A stretch of 64,000 nucleotides of DNA from Locusta migratoria (GCA_026315105.1 CM048744.1:369037159-369101158), one strand, 5' to 3'; shown: positions 22,463 through 33,723, counted from the stretch's first letter. Notes: generated from the sequence alone by a model not told the origin. Made by a program: numbers and translations.

Positions 22463-25400
22463 CGCTAAGCCTACAAAATTGCCACATTAAATATCAATAA
22501 GTGTCGTAGCTCCATCTGGTTACAACACATTCAAGATTTTATTTGTATTCCGCAGATATAGCTATTCTATTACTTCAAGAGGTTGCAGACATTAATTTAG
22601 AACAAATATTGGGATACTATGTCCTTGCCAACCAAGGCGCTGGTGCGGATTGGGGTACCGCCATTCTATTAAGAGAAGGAATTGTGGCATATAACATCGA
22701 AATGCTAGTCAATCACAGAGGGATTGCAGCAACAGTTAACAATGTTAGAATAATTAATGTATATGCTCCCTCAGGATCCAGTAACAGGCGTCGCAGAGCA
22801 GAATTTTATACGGAAGAGATTCTTCCTTTATTTACAACAACGTATGACCAGCTTATCTTGGCGGGAGTTTTTAACTGCGTATTGCACCCCAAAGATCAGA
22901 CACCGAATTTTAACAAATCTGTGGAATTAGAACCGATAGTCAAGGACTTATTTTTAATCGACACTTGGGAGCACAAGTATGGAGCAACGCCTGGATTCAC
23001 ATACGTAACAAATCATTCCGCAAGTAGGCTAGATAGAATATATGTATCAGATAATCTAAAACAACAAATTCTGCAATGTGAGGTCTGGCCAACTATCTTC
23101 ACAGACCATGAGGCATATATCTGTACCGTAAACTTGCAGGAACAGGGTACGTACCGCAGTAAGGGACCCTGGAAACGTAATGTGTCCCGCTTAGACGATC
23201 AAGGTTGTCACGAGGCCTTCACACATGCGTGGAATGAAAGTCTCACCAAGTTTCGGACATATGATTCGGCTATAAAATGGTGACTACAATGTGCCAAACC
23301 CAAATTACGGAAAGCCATGTTACGGTACTCACGAGGCAAGAACTGGTGGCTTAAACGAATCATTGAATTTCATTATTCAAATTTACGAGAACTGTACAAA
23401 CTGGACGAGACAGTCATTGAAAACTACGCCCAAATTAAGAAAGTGAAAGCCAAACTACTACTCCTTAAAAAGAAACAGTTGGAAGGATTAAAAGTCAGAT
23501 CCCGAATCCAGGACTCACTACGACATGAAGCGAAATCAATATATCACCTGACACGTGAGAGTAAACGAAGTAAAACCAAGATACTGACGGAACTGCAAAC
23601 TGGGGGCGGTACGCGCTTCACTCACCAAAATGACATTAGACATGCGATTCAAACTGCTTACAAAGAGTTGATGTCTGAGAAAATGATCGATGACAACGCC
23701 TTTCAAGAATTAGCAAATAATTTAACCAACCGACTTACCCCTCAGGAATCAGACGAATTAATAACACAAGTGACGCTGTTTCACAGTCCAAAGAACAATC
23801 GCCCGGATGTGACGGACTCCCTGTAGAGTTTTATCAAACTTTCTGGACACAGATGAAGACGAAACTGACAGAGATATGCAATGAATTGATGACACCTGAT
23901 CTTAATATCCCGCAAGAGTTCAGTGAGGGGCTGGTGGTATTAGTTTATTACAAACCTTTGCACGTATTCTAGCAAAAAGGATGAAGAACGTAATGAATAA
24001 AGTCACCGGTCCATATCAAACCAGTGTCGGCAGAGATAGGTCCATTTATCAGACGCTAGTGGACTACCGCGACCTAATATCAGTGGCGGAAGCATGCAGG
24101 ATTGAATGTGCAATGGTAAGCTTGGACTTTGATAAAGCCTTCGACAGAGTCAACCACCTGTATTTGTTTAAAGTTATGCGGTCGATGGGTTTTCCCGTGC
24201 ATTTCCTCGCTGTAATACAAAACCTGTTACAGAATAGCACATCACGAGTGATTGTCAATGGACGGCCAGGTGGCATGATCCCCGTAAGAAGTTCCGTAAC
24301 ACAAGGTTGCCCGATGTCAGCATCTCTCTTTGCAGTCGCCATAGAACCTCTACTAACAACAATGACGGCGCGGTTAAACGGACTACAGATACATGGACAG
24401 AAGTTAGCGTGTCGGGCTTATGCTAATGACGTTGGCTTCCTGATCACCAACGCAAATAATGTCCACACCGCCCTGCAGATCATCATGACATATGAAAAGG
24501 CTTCTGGTGCATTAGTTAACCGGCAAAAATCGGGTGTAATGAACATAGACAAAGGCATAGGTTTTACTAATCATCCCCGTTTGCAACAGGTGTCCAAGAT
24601 GCAATGTCTCGGTGTCGATTTTAGAAAGACAACACGAGAAACCGTTGCAGCAAATTATAAGCAGTTATTGGCTAAGATTCGAGCGTCTGTACAACAGCAC
24701 AGTGTCAGGAAGTTGAATGCCTTGCAAAAAGTTGCGCTGGCGAATACGTATATCACTGTCAAGGTCAACTACGTGACTCAAGTCCGCCAATACCACGCCA
24801 GATAGTACACACAATGCTGGCAGCGCTTGGGCATTTTGTATGTCGCGCACGTATTTTCAAAATTAAATACGACACCTTGACTCTTCCAACGCATCTAGGT
24901 GGCTTGAATCTCGTCGATGTGTACAAGAAGGCGCAAGCACTATATGTATGCCAAACAGACAAGCAATGAAAACTGTCCACCAACGGCCTGTCTTTCCACC
25001 TGTTGGAAGAAACTGTGCTAGCAGACTTGCGACCGCTCATCGATGTAAGTCATCTGTCGCACGCTTTGCAGCACTTACAGTATTTCCTACTCGAATATAG
25101 TTACCTACGAACAAAAGTCCCAGAACGGAAAATGACAAAAGTGAAGGAAGTAAGGCGTTGATGAAAAATAAACTACGAAATGTGATAGAACGGAAACTCC
25201 CGAAACAACGTGGGAAAACATCGACAGCCCTGACTTACCTTCCCGAGTGCGGGCCGCGTGGTATATGACGGTCAACAGAAAAACCCCGACGATGTCCCGC
25301 CTCCATAAGATACACCTACAAGACTCTCCCTTGTGCCCGACATGTCAATTAGTCGATACTGATGAACGCAGATTCGTCTGCAGTATAAACGTAGAAATAT

Positions 25401-25678
25401 GGGAGTATGCGAGGCAAAAACTGGCGCTCATGACGAGAACCTCGCCACACGCAATATCGCCAGCGAATGCCCTCCATCCCGATAGCATCCCATTCCCACG
25501 GACAAAGAGGAACGCGGTCAACTGGATAATGGGACATACGGTGTACTTTATCTTCAGTACAGAATCGAAGAGAAAGGAAGATTTCATACATTACCTGACA
25601 ATGCAACATGACATGATCCGAAGAAATAAAAAGTATAAGGAACATTACGCTAATTTCTTGATTAAAACGATAATGTAA
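22463..25678 (+). pseudogene. ORF2 (endonuclease and RT) of the two-ORF non-LTR element, broken
   Basis: The endonuclease starts near 22466 (KIATLNINKC), shifts frame near 22540 and continues at 22543-23283 with QEV, INVYAPSG, AGVFNCVLHP (Asp-to-Val change in the usual GDFN), SRLDRIYVS and FTDHEAY. A linker runs at 23317-23826, and RT at 23981-24805 has MVSLDFDKAFDRVNH, TQGCPMSASLFAVAIEPLL and AYANDVGFL, where the usual YADD reads YAND. The C-terminal part at 25247-25678 holds LHKIHLQDSPLCPTCQ. At least four frame breaks. Both the endonuclease GDFN and RT YADD changes would disable it. No RNase H domain was seen. Confidence 0.8.
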
Positions 25679-25815
25679 TTACAAACAGGTCATTAACAAA
25701 GATAAATTTAATCAATATTAATTTCCACAGAAGCATTTCAGTTAATGTCATTATGCCTTTTGCCATTTCAGAGGAAGTTTTCCGGAATTATTTGATCGCC
25801 GAAGACGGCATTTAT

Positions 25816-25816
<1 letters not shown>

Positions 25817-25855
<39 letters not shown>
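25817..25855. repeat. T39 homopolymer
   Basis: 39 consecutive T directly downstream of the two-ORF element. Length may be affected by sequencing. Confidence 0.9.
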
Positions 25856-25859
<4 letters not shown>

Positions 25860-26040
25860 AGCTGATACGTCCCAGAATGGTGTGGATTATATATGTGTCT
25901 GAAGATCTCTATTTTGCGTCACAAGCTAAGAAAGCATATTCTGTTAATTACAGCTAGTTTCTGTGCCTGGAAATTTTTATTTTATTATGATATTTTTCTC
26001 TTTCAAGTTGATAAAAAAAAAAAAAACCGACGAAGTTACA

Positions 26041-26162
26041 CTTGTTGTTGTTGTGGTCATCAGTCCGGAGACTGGTTTGATGCAGCTCTCCACAATACCC
26101 TATCCTGAGCAAGCCTCTTCATCTCCACATAAGAACGGCAACCTACATCTGTCTGAATGTTG
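26041..26162 (-). pseudogene. RTE-like element, 3' end (part 1 of a split copy)
   Basis: GTTGTTGTTGTGGTCATCAGTCC, AGACTGGTTTGATGCAGCTC and AACCTACATCTGTCTGAAT are the reverse complement of the 3' end of an RTE-like family also present at 42.4 kb. The copy resumes at 28669 after a 2.5 kb insertion. Non-coding 3' untranslated sequence. Confidence 0.8.
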
Positions 26163-28668
26163 GTTGTTTTTACCGGCCCCCCAGTGCTGCTGTAGCAGTT
26201 TTAGAATCATTCAAGGAAAGTCTACACCAGGTAGTGCATAGGTATCCGGGCCATGCAATATTAGTCGGAGGTGACTTCAACCTTAAGAGTATAGATTGGG
26301 ACCTCGCTAGTTACATTTCAGGCGGTACAGACAAGCAGTCTTGCGAGCTACTTTTGGACACATTCTCCGAAAACTGTCTTGAGCAGTTAAACCGGCAACC
26401 CACGCGCAATGGAAATATTCTAGACCTTATAGCCACAAACAGGCCTGACCTTATTAACGATGTCTGTGTAGAGACAGGAATTAGTGATCATGATATCATC
26501 ATAGCGTCGATGGTGACCAAAGTTCATAAACCAGTCAAGAAGGCTAGGAGCGTGTTTTTGTTGGGAAAAGCCGACAAGCAAATGTTACGATCGCACTTAG
26601 AAAATGAATGGGCATCGTTTATTTCTGGGACTATGGATGTAGAGGACTTGTGGACTAAATTTAAATGCATTGTTAATGAAGGGTTAGAGAAATATGTGCC
26701 AGTAAAGACGATTAAGGATGGAAAAGATCCACCGTGGTATAATAATAATGTTAGAAAGCTGCTGAGAAAGCAAAGGCTGTTGCACTCTCGATTCAAAAAA
26801 GAACACGCAAATGATGACAGGCAAAAGTTAGTAGAGATTCGTGCGTCTATAAAAAGATCGATGCGTGAAGCATACAATAATTATCACAGCCATACCTTAG
26901 CAAAAGATCTTTCCGAGAACCCGAAAAAATTCTGGTCCTATGTAAAATCGATAAGCGGGTCAAAGCCCACTGTCCAGTCACTAGTTGATCATTCCGGGGC
27001 AGTAATAGAAGAAAGCAAACGGAAAGCTGAAGTTCTAAATTTAACCTTTAAGAAATCTTTCACGCAGGAGGACCGCACAAATATACCATCATTTGATCAA
27101 CGTACTAATTCCGAAATGGGGGACATAACAATAGGTATTTCCGGTGTAGAGAAGCAGCTGAGAGAGCTAAATACGAAAAAGTCTGCTGGTCCGGATGGAA
27201 TACCAGTTCGGTTTTACAAAGACTATTCTGCGGCATTGGCCCCCTACTTAGCTTGCATTTATAGCGAGTCTTTAATTCAGCGCAAAGTTCCTAGTGATTG
27301 GAAAAAAGCGCAGGTGACTCCCGTGTATAAGAAAGGAAAGAGAACTGACCCATACAATTACAGGCCAAGATCGTTGACATCAGTTTCATGTAGAATTTTG
27401 GAGCATATTCTCAGTTCGAACATAGTAAATTTCCTTGAAACGGAAAAGCTTCTTTCCATGAATCAGCACGGGTTTAGGAAACATCGTTCATGTGAAACTC
27501 AGCTTGCCCTTTTCTCACATGACATCTTGCGAGTCATGGACGAAGGGCAACAGGCGGATTGTGTTTTTCTCGACTTCAAAAAGGCGTTCGACACGGTGCC
27601 ACACTGCAGACTGCTAACGAAGATACGAGCTTATGGAATAGGTTCACAGATTTGTGACTGGCTGGAAGACTTCCTAAGTAATAGAACGCAGTACGTTGTT
27701 CTCGACGGCGAGTGTTCATCAGAGACGAGTGTATCGTCAGGCGTGCCCCAGGGGAGTGTGATAGGACCGCTATTATTTTCTATCTATATAAATGATCTGA
27801 TGGACAGAGTAAGTTGTAATTTGCGGCTGTTTGCTGATGATGCTGTGGTGTATGGGAGGGTGTCGTCTGTAACTGACTGTAATAGCATACAGGTTGACTT
27901 AGACAAAATTTCTAGTTGGTGCGAAGAATGGCAGCTAGCTCTCAATGTAGAAAAATGTAAGGTGATGCGCATGAGTAGAAAAAACAATCCTATAATGTTC
28001 GAATACAGCATCAGTAGTGAGCTTCTTGATGCGGTCGCGTCGTTCAAATATCTAGGCGTAACATTGCAGAGCGATATGAAATGGAACGAGCATGTAAGGA
28101 CAGTTGTGAGTAAGGCGGACAGCAGACTTCGGTTTATTGGGAGAATTTTGGGAAGATGTACTTCACCTGTAAAGGAGACCGCGTATAAAACGCTTATACG
28201 ACCACGTCTTGAGTATTGCTCAAGTATTTGGGACCCGCAGCAGATCGGTTTGAAGGAGGACATAGAGGCGGTTCAGAGGCGAGCAGCTAGATTTGTTACC
28301 GGTAGGTTCGACCAATGCGCGAGTGTCACGGAAATGCTCCGGCAACTCAATTGGGGATCGCTGGAAGAAAGACGACGCTCTTTTCGTGAATTTCTGTTAA
28401 GTAAATTTAGAGGGCCGGAATTTGAAGCTGAATGTAGTACGATCTTGCTGCCGCCTACTTACATTTCGCGCAAAGATCACAAAGACAAGATAAGAGAAAT
28501 TAGGGCTCGTACGGAGGCATATAGGCAATCTTTTTTTTCTCGTTCAATTTGGGAGTGGAATAGGAAAGGAAATGCCTAGTAGTGGTACAGTGTACCCTCC
28601 GCCACGCACCTTACGGTGAATTGCGGAGTGTGTATGTAGATGTAGATGTAGAACTGACATATGATAAA
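26163..28668 (+). mobile_element. Jockey/CR1/L2-group non-LTR element, 5'-truncated, young-looking
   Basis: Begins inside the endonuclease at the YRPP motif (26171) and ends in a short 3' untranslated region (CCTCCGCCACGCACC) with a (TGTAGA)n tail at about 28632-28652. It is inserted in the RTE-like 3' end. The left flank AACCTACATCTGTCTGAAT and right flank AACTGACATATGATAAAGAGAAT look like a diverged long TSD. Confidence 0.8.
26234..28579 (+). CDS. ORF2 polyprotein (partial endonuclease, RT) of the 26-28 kb non-LTR element
   Basis: A single open frame of 781 codons. It is really open from about 26162, so the given start (GTG) is not a true start; the true 5' end is lost to truncation. Order: end of the apurinic-type endonuclease (VGGDFN at residues about 12-17; SDHDI about 85), a linker with ENPKKFWSYVKS, RT with FLDFKKAFDTVPH (about 440), SGVPQGSVIGPLLF (about 500), LFADDAVVYG (FADD about 532), then a C-terminal RRAARFV/IREIRARTE tail. 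Known of the family: RT for target-primed insertion. Compared with the other copies here the RT is intact, with all catalytic Asp present, but the missing N-terminal endonuclease means it could not move by itself. Confidence 0.85.
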   Translation: MHRYPGHAILVGGDFNLKSIDWDLASYISGGTDKQSCELLLDTFSENCLEQLNRQPTRNGNILDLIATNRPDLINDVCVETGISDHDIIIASMVTKVHKPVKKARSVFLLGKADKQMLRSHLENEWASFISGTMDVEDLWTKFKCIVNEGLEKYVPVKTIKDGKDPPWYNNNVRKLLRKQRLLHSRFKKEHANDDRQKLVEIRASIKRSMREAYNNYHSHTLAKDLSENPKKFWSYVKSISGSKPTVQSLVDHSGAVIEESKRKAEVLNLTFKKSFTQEDRTNIPSFDQRTNSEMGDITIGISGVEKQLRELNTKKSAGPDGIPVRFYKDYSAALAPYLACIYSESLIQRKVPSDWKKAQVTPVYKKGKRTDPYNYRPRSLTSVSCRILEHILSSNIVNFLETEKLLSMNQHGFRKHRSCETQLALFSHDILRVMDEGQQADCVFLDFKKAFDTVPHCRLLTKIRAYGIGSQICDWLEDFLSNRTQYVVLDGECSSETSVSSGVPQGSVIGPLLFSIYINDLMDRVSCNLRLFADDAVVYGRVSSVTDCNSIQVDLDKISSWCEEWQLALNVEKCKVMRMSRKNNPIMFEYSISSELLDAVASFKYLGVTLQSDMKWNEHVRTVVSKADSRLRFIGRILGRCTSPVKETAYKTLIRPRLEYCSSIWDPQQIGLKEDIEAVQRRAARFVTGRFDQCASVTEMLRQLNWGSLEERRRSFREFLLSKFRGPEFEAECSTILLPPTYISRKDHKDKIREIRARTEAYRQSFFSRSIWEWNRKGNA

Positions 28669-29065
28669 GAGAATCTGCTTACTGTATCCATCTCTTGGTC
28701 TTCCCCTGCGATTTTTTTCCCCCATATACTTCCCTCTATCGCTAAATTCACAATTCCTTGATGTCTAAGAACGTGTCCTACCAATCTATCCCTTCTTTTA
28801 GTCAAGGTATGCCAGAAATTCCTTTTCTCCCCAATTCTGTTCAGTACCTCATTAGTTACGCGATCCACCCACCTAATCTTCAGCATTCTTCTGTAGCACC
28901 ATATTTCAAAAGCCTCAATCCTCTTCCTGTCCGCACTGTTTATCGTCCATGTCTCACTCCCATACAAGGCAACACTCCATACAAATGCCTTCAGAAAGGA
29001 CTTCCTTAAGTTTAAATCAATATTCGATGTTAACAAATTTCTCTTTTTCATTCCAACTTTTCGTT
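28669..29065 (-). pseudogene. RTE-like ORF2 C-terminal fragment (part 2 of a split copy)
   Basis: Minus-strand frame 28611-29051 reads ALYGSETWTINSADRKRIEAFEIWCYRRMLKIRWVDRVTNEVLNRIGEKRNFWHTLTKRRDRLVGHVLRHQG-type sequence: the domain after the RT in RTE-like elements. Joined with 26041-26162 it makes a roughly 0.5 kb 5'-truncated insertion. The RT proper is absent. The same domain is present, more broken, at 42.7-43.0 kb. Confidence 0.85.
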
Positions 29066-31429
29066 CAATTCGAACTGATTTTTCTTGGCGTTAGAAGAGA
29101 CGATAATTGTGCGGAAATGTACATTAACAGTGGTGTGTAGCTACGCAGAAGAGACAACCTCGTTTTATCTTCAAAGAAATATTTTGTTTACAGGCATAGA
29201 AGCCGGGCCGAGAAGGCACCAATTGGCGAGCGGAAGGACGGGTTGAAGGGGAGGAAGGAGACCCGACAAAAAGAAAAAAAAAGTGGTGCAGGGGTCAGTC
29301 CAACAGCCTAGTAGGTCCGGTTTCGTATCTCGGCTGGGTACAAATTTTCAGCTTGCCCATCCGCAGTTGATGTCATGTATTCTGTGAATGTGAAAGAATA
29401 ACAACTGCAGGATCAGAAGTGACGTCAAGTTCTTGCGGAACAGACGCCACATGTATATATATATCTCTTATTTTCTTAGGGACTAGTTGGTATCAGTAAT
29501 TAGAATTGACCTCTATAGATCAGTACTATATAATTATAATTAGTATTTTATACAAGTATCGTTGGAATTGTTAATTCAATGAGTTGTTTATTTTGAAAGT
29601 GTAATATTTTAGTCTTTTCAACATATTTTGTCCCCTCTCAAAAACCCTTTATTCCCTCGGTAGTTCTGATAGATTTGACGAATCTTGATGAACATTTTAC
29701 ATTTTCATTATTTTGTAATATTCCCATTTTTAGAGGCGCCATGATCTACTTATCATTAAAAGTATACTTTGGTTTTTATAAACAGTATTACGTAATTTTA
29801 TTTGAAAAATATTTCATTGTCATATTTCTCTCTTTTACATTCCTGAATTCAGTTTCATTTCGTTGTAAATTATTTAAACATGCGTACTGTTCATTGCAAT
29901 AAATTGTTTTACATGCCACTTTCGATTGTTTGAGATTCATTGTAACATTCGCCAAATACATCATGTACATATTGTCTGTGTATCAGGTATGACGTCATTG
30001 TTCAATGCTGGAGGGTGGTATCGGATACTAGAATTTATCCCATACAGTAAACAACAAGCAAATAAGTGTACGGTCTTGCAGTCAGAGACTGAATGAATCA
30101 TTGGAAGATTACTCATTTGACACTGGTCGCAACTGGAAGAGAACACAGTGCTGCCATACAGCAATTACGAAAGAATGTTACAATTGCACTGTTTTGATAT
30201 CGACCAGAGTACCGTATGTTATTCGCCATATTGGTTTTTTGTTCACAATTGGTTTTGTACATAACTTTCCAGATTATAAAATTTTCATCGTGAAATTTGT
30301 ATTTATATTGGCCCACTTTAGGTTACCGTAGTAATACTAAAAGTAGCCTTTGCGATCGCCTTTTTACAGCTCGAAATTTAAATGAAAATAACGAATTAAT
30401 CGTTCATCTGACGCAAAAAATGAATTTGTAGAGGAGATAATTCTCTACAACATTGCTCTGTTAGGTTCTTTTCGGATCTTGCTTAGTTTCAGAGATATTT
30501 GCAAAAATAACTGCGATTTGACGATGTCTGTCTATCTGTCCATATCGTGTTCCCACATTTTAGGTCGAACCGTTCAACTGATCGATACCAAATTTTATAA
30601 ACATAATTGTTGCTCGCCAGCGACCAGAAACTCCCTTCCTCCCTTTTTGAAATATTTCGGACAAAAATATTTACTAACAAAAAAAAAAAAAAAAATAAAT
30701 AAATAAATAAAACGCCGTTGTGATAGCCTTTTAACAGTAGGAAATTTAACTGCAAATTGGATAAACGAGTTTGTATAGTAGACAATTTTTTACAAGTTTT
30801 CTCTCTTATGTTGCTGTCATAATTCCCACGATTGCGAAGAGAGTTGCAAAAATAACGGCTATTTGTCACCGTCACTTGATTTTACGTAAACCAGGCGTTC
30901 GGAAATGTCACGTGACATTCCTCGCTCAGAACTTTCTCTGGCTTACGCCATATTGCGTTCTGTATTTTATGATTTTCTTATCGTAACTCACGCGTTGTAA
31001 TTTCTCAGAAATGGCTCAGTGAAGAAATAACAAACACGTCGTTCTAAGTACGATAATTATAATCTAGTGCCTAAAAATGTCATATTAGCATTCAACAACT
31101 GTGTAGTGGGCAGCACTTACGGACAGCAGTTCGAAACCCGCAACTACAATTTTTTTCTTTTCTCCTTGGCTCGTAAAAGAGTTTCGGGCACTGTTATTAA
31201 TTAAATACAGCTATGTTTTGCAATATTTAGACTTGTAGATATGCAAGAGTGCTTCCGCTAAGCTGCGCGTTTGTTCTATTTCGTGAACGTACAGTGGAAT
31301 ACGTAACAACGGATTAAACGATGGTCTTCTGAAGTATACAAGTATGCACATAAACTGAGAAGCTACTGTAATAATGAATATTCTAAACAACGTGCTGATA
31401 ATGGTAGCTTCATCTATAAAGGAAGTCCT
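29066..31429. other. AT-rich stretch with a pair of diverged direct repeats
   Basis: No coding trace. Segments at about 30345-30530 and 30712-30880 share order (GATAGCCTTTTAACAG / GATCGCCTTTTTACAG, GAAATTTAA, GTTGCAAAAATAAC) and may be one old tandem duplication. A box B-like TTCGAAACCCGC lies near 31132 but no tRNA can be built from it. A16 run near 30680-30695. Confidence 0.4.
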
Positions 31430-31655
31430 AGATATCTGTGTTCAAAATGTTCAAATTTTTGTAAATCTATCGGACCAAAATGCGTGGTCATCAGTCCGTA
31501 GCTTACAAACTACTTAAACCTAGGTAAACTAACCTAAGGACAAACACACACACCCATGCCCAAGGGATGACTCGAACCTCCACGGCGAGCAACCGCGCGC
31601 TCCGCAGCGAGACGCTTTAGACCGCTCGGCTACTCCACCGTGGCAGATATCTGTG
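31430..31655 (-). mobile_element. SINE family A-related, copy 6
   Basis: The body 31441-31644 ends in CCACCGTGGC and carries a box B-like ACTCGAACC on the plus strand. It is flanked by an 11 bp TSD AGATATCTGTG at 31430-31440 and 31645-31655. Closest to copies 2 and 7 (subfamily with GCAACCGCGCGCTCCGC). Confidence 0.9.
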
Positions 31656-32006
31656 GCAAGTGTCGTTCGTTAATGAGAAAGAATGTGTTTGTCTAATGTA
31701 AATTCAAATATGGAATAATTTTGACTGTTAAATTACGGTCAGAAAGAATGTTACTTATTGTTACTTATTCTACAATAGTAGAATCGCAATCATATCGTCC
31801 ATATTTTTTTATTTTTCATATTTTGATTATTTTTGTAAAAACTACTGGCAAGTGTGAAGTGGGACGTAAAACACACCAGTGCTTTTTTTTCCAGTCGGTA
31901 AGATATGTTACTCAGATATTTTGAAGTCGTCCGGGAACCCACGTAAATGGCCCCCACGACCCACTAATGGAAACTACTGTATCAGGGTGAACACGAATTT
32001 GTCTAT
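31656..32006. other. unassigned AT-rich spacer
   Basis: No gene or repeat recognised before the TTAA-bounded structure. Confidence 0.4.
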
Positions 32007-32739
32007 TTAACACGTTCGATGCGGCTGACGCTTCTAAGCGTTTCCGCGATCAACACGCCAGTGTGGGTAACGCTTATACGCGGCGCGTTCGCTAGCTGAG
32101 TACTCAGTTCAGTTTGTTCGGTTGTGCACTCGTATTAGTACAAACCGCCAACGAAATATCACTCAATGTTTTCCTGCCTGCAGTTGTGCGTTTTCGTCTT
32201 TAGTCGTCTGTGTCGTGCATAGTTTGCAATAAAATCAATAAATCAGAGGCGTTGTTAGAATTGTTTGCAATAAATGCGTATGACGCTTATGAGCGTCAGA
32301 CAGCATGCAGCATTTATCACATTATCTGCATGCAGCTATATCTAGCACCACCTCTTGCGCAGACGTTATATTCGCTGTCAATATTACGGACGTGCACAAA
32401 GGTTTCGCAGGGGTACGATTTCAGCTCTCAGCGTACTTGCGCTTACAGGTGACCGCCATGAGTAGTGGTCGGCAACTGGCGGACCGCGGAAGGCCGAAAA
32501 CAAGACCGCCAAAAGAATGTTCATAGTGTAGGTTACGTACTCTAATTATTAAAAAACTATTTTTTCTGTAGATAACAACACCAAAATTAAAATGTGATTT
32601 GGTTAAAAGTGTTATCATCATTCCGTCGCAAGCTGGTTCTTTGAAAGAGACATTTTAAGACAAGAATTTCTTCATTTCGCAACAATTTTTGAATATAAAA
32701 AATAATCCTGAAATAGATATTTCCGTATTATAAAATTTC

Positions 32740-33240
32740 TTGGCAGACCTTAAGAAGGAATTTGCCGTAAGATTGAAAGACTTTTCAGAAATTGAAAAGT
32801 TGTCACGATTCTTAAAATCACCTTTTCAGGTTTATCCTGCATTAGAATGCGCATATGTGGCTCCGACGTCGTTCCACCTTTCTAAGTCTTTACTCCAAAT
32901 GGAGAAAAAGGACTTCCAGGAAGACATTTCCTTGTAATCGTATAAAACTGTACTCACTGAAGTATTTCGGAGTCAACACGTCCCGGAAAAATATGAAAAT
33001 TGCAAAGAATTAGCGATCTACCTGGCTGCTATGTTTGGCTGCACATATATTGGTGAAATTTGATTTTCGAAAATAAATTTCTTGCAGAATAATTTTCGCT
33101 CAAGAGCACCTACTTTGAAGACACTATTCGCATAAGAACTTCCGCATGTGAATCTAACTTTACGTACCTCCTTAAGACCGCAATTGTAATTTTTCACATG
33201 AATTTTTTTTAACAGATATACGCACATTTCATTATATTTC
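32740..33240 (+). pseudogene. hAT transposase C-terminal remnant (ZBED5/GTF2IRD2-like type)
   Basis: Frame 32740-32937 reads KEFAVRLKDFSEIEKLSRFLKSPFQV, ending QMEKKDFQEDISL. After the stop the same product continues as CKELAIYLAAMFGCTYIGE and FSKINFLQNNFRSR (to about 33120). This matches the region of ZBED5-like hAT transposases with RF.DF, PF..., L..LQ.D and FGSTYICE.FS.MN..K...RS, which includes the hAT dimerisation domain. There is a stop between the two parts, a missing Cys/His context and no N-terminal BED or catalytic residues. It sits inside the hAT TIRs, in the expected plus orientation. Confidence 0.7.
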
Positions 33241-33365
33241 ACAGTTTCTTAGTGAAAATTAAAATAAAAAACTAGTATGTATTATGCATGACCAGTTTCT
33301 GGAGTTTCCAATAAAAGTTTGACTATTCATTTTATTTCATACGTTTTTTGAGTGAAAGTAAAAAT

Positions 33366-33716
33366 AAGTATCAAATAACGAAACTTTCACTCTGCAGCGG
33401 AGTGTGCGCTGATATTAAACTTCCTGGCAGATTAAAATTGTGTGCCGGAACCGGGACTCGAACCTGGGACTGTTACCTTTCGCGGGCAAGCGCACTACCG
33501 ACTGTGCTATCTCGACACGACTCACGATGCCGCCTCACAACTTTGGAAAGTAGGAGGGGAGGTACTGGCGGAAGTAAAGTTGTGAGGCGGCATCGTGAGT
33601 CGTGTCGGGATAGCTCAGTCGGTAGTGTGCTTGCCCGCGAAAGGCAACGGCCCTAGGTTAGAGTCCCGGTTCCGGCACACAATTTTAATCTGCCAGGAAG
33701 TTTCAAGTATCAAATA
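33366..33716. mobile_element. palindromic tRNA-SINE dimer, family B
   Basis: The insert 33378-33704 has two inverted arms (about 33423-33543 and 33585-33704) around a short spacer. Each arm carries a tRNA-like region: on the plus arm GGGATAGCTCAGTCGGTAG (box A) and GGTTAGAGTCCCGG (box B). Only the left arm extends outward with AACTTTCACTCTGCAGCGG. A single perfect 12 bp TSD AAGTATCAAATA (33366-33377 and 33705-33716) bounds the whole, so it entered as one unit. A non-palindromic relative is at 50.2-50.5 kb. Confidence 0.85.
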
Positions 33717-33723
33717 TTATAAG

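Larger units (their letters stand above)
19930..25816 (+). mobile_element. two-ORF non-LTR retrotransposon (L1/Tx1-group-like), nearly full length, decayed
   Basis: Order: a GC-rich leader (about 19930-20580), ORF1 with a CCHC zinc knuckle, ORF2 with an apurinic-type endonuclease and RT, then a short 3' untranslated region. The 5' boundary is uncertain: the previous retroelement fragment fades out at about 19915. The 3' boundary is set just before a T39 run. A 464 bp TTAA element lies inside ORF1. Placement in the L1/Tx1 group is my inference from the zinc-knuckle ORF1, the SRLDRIYVS endonuclease motif and the TQGCP..ASLFAVAIEPLL RT block. Confidence 0.7.
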
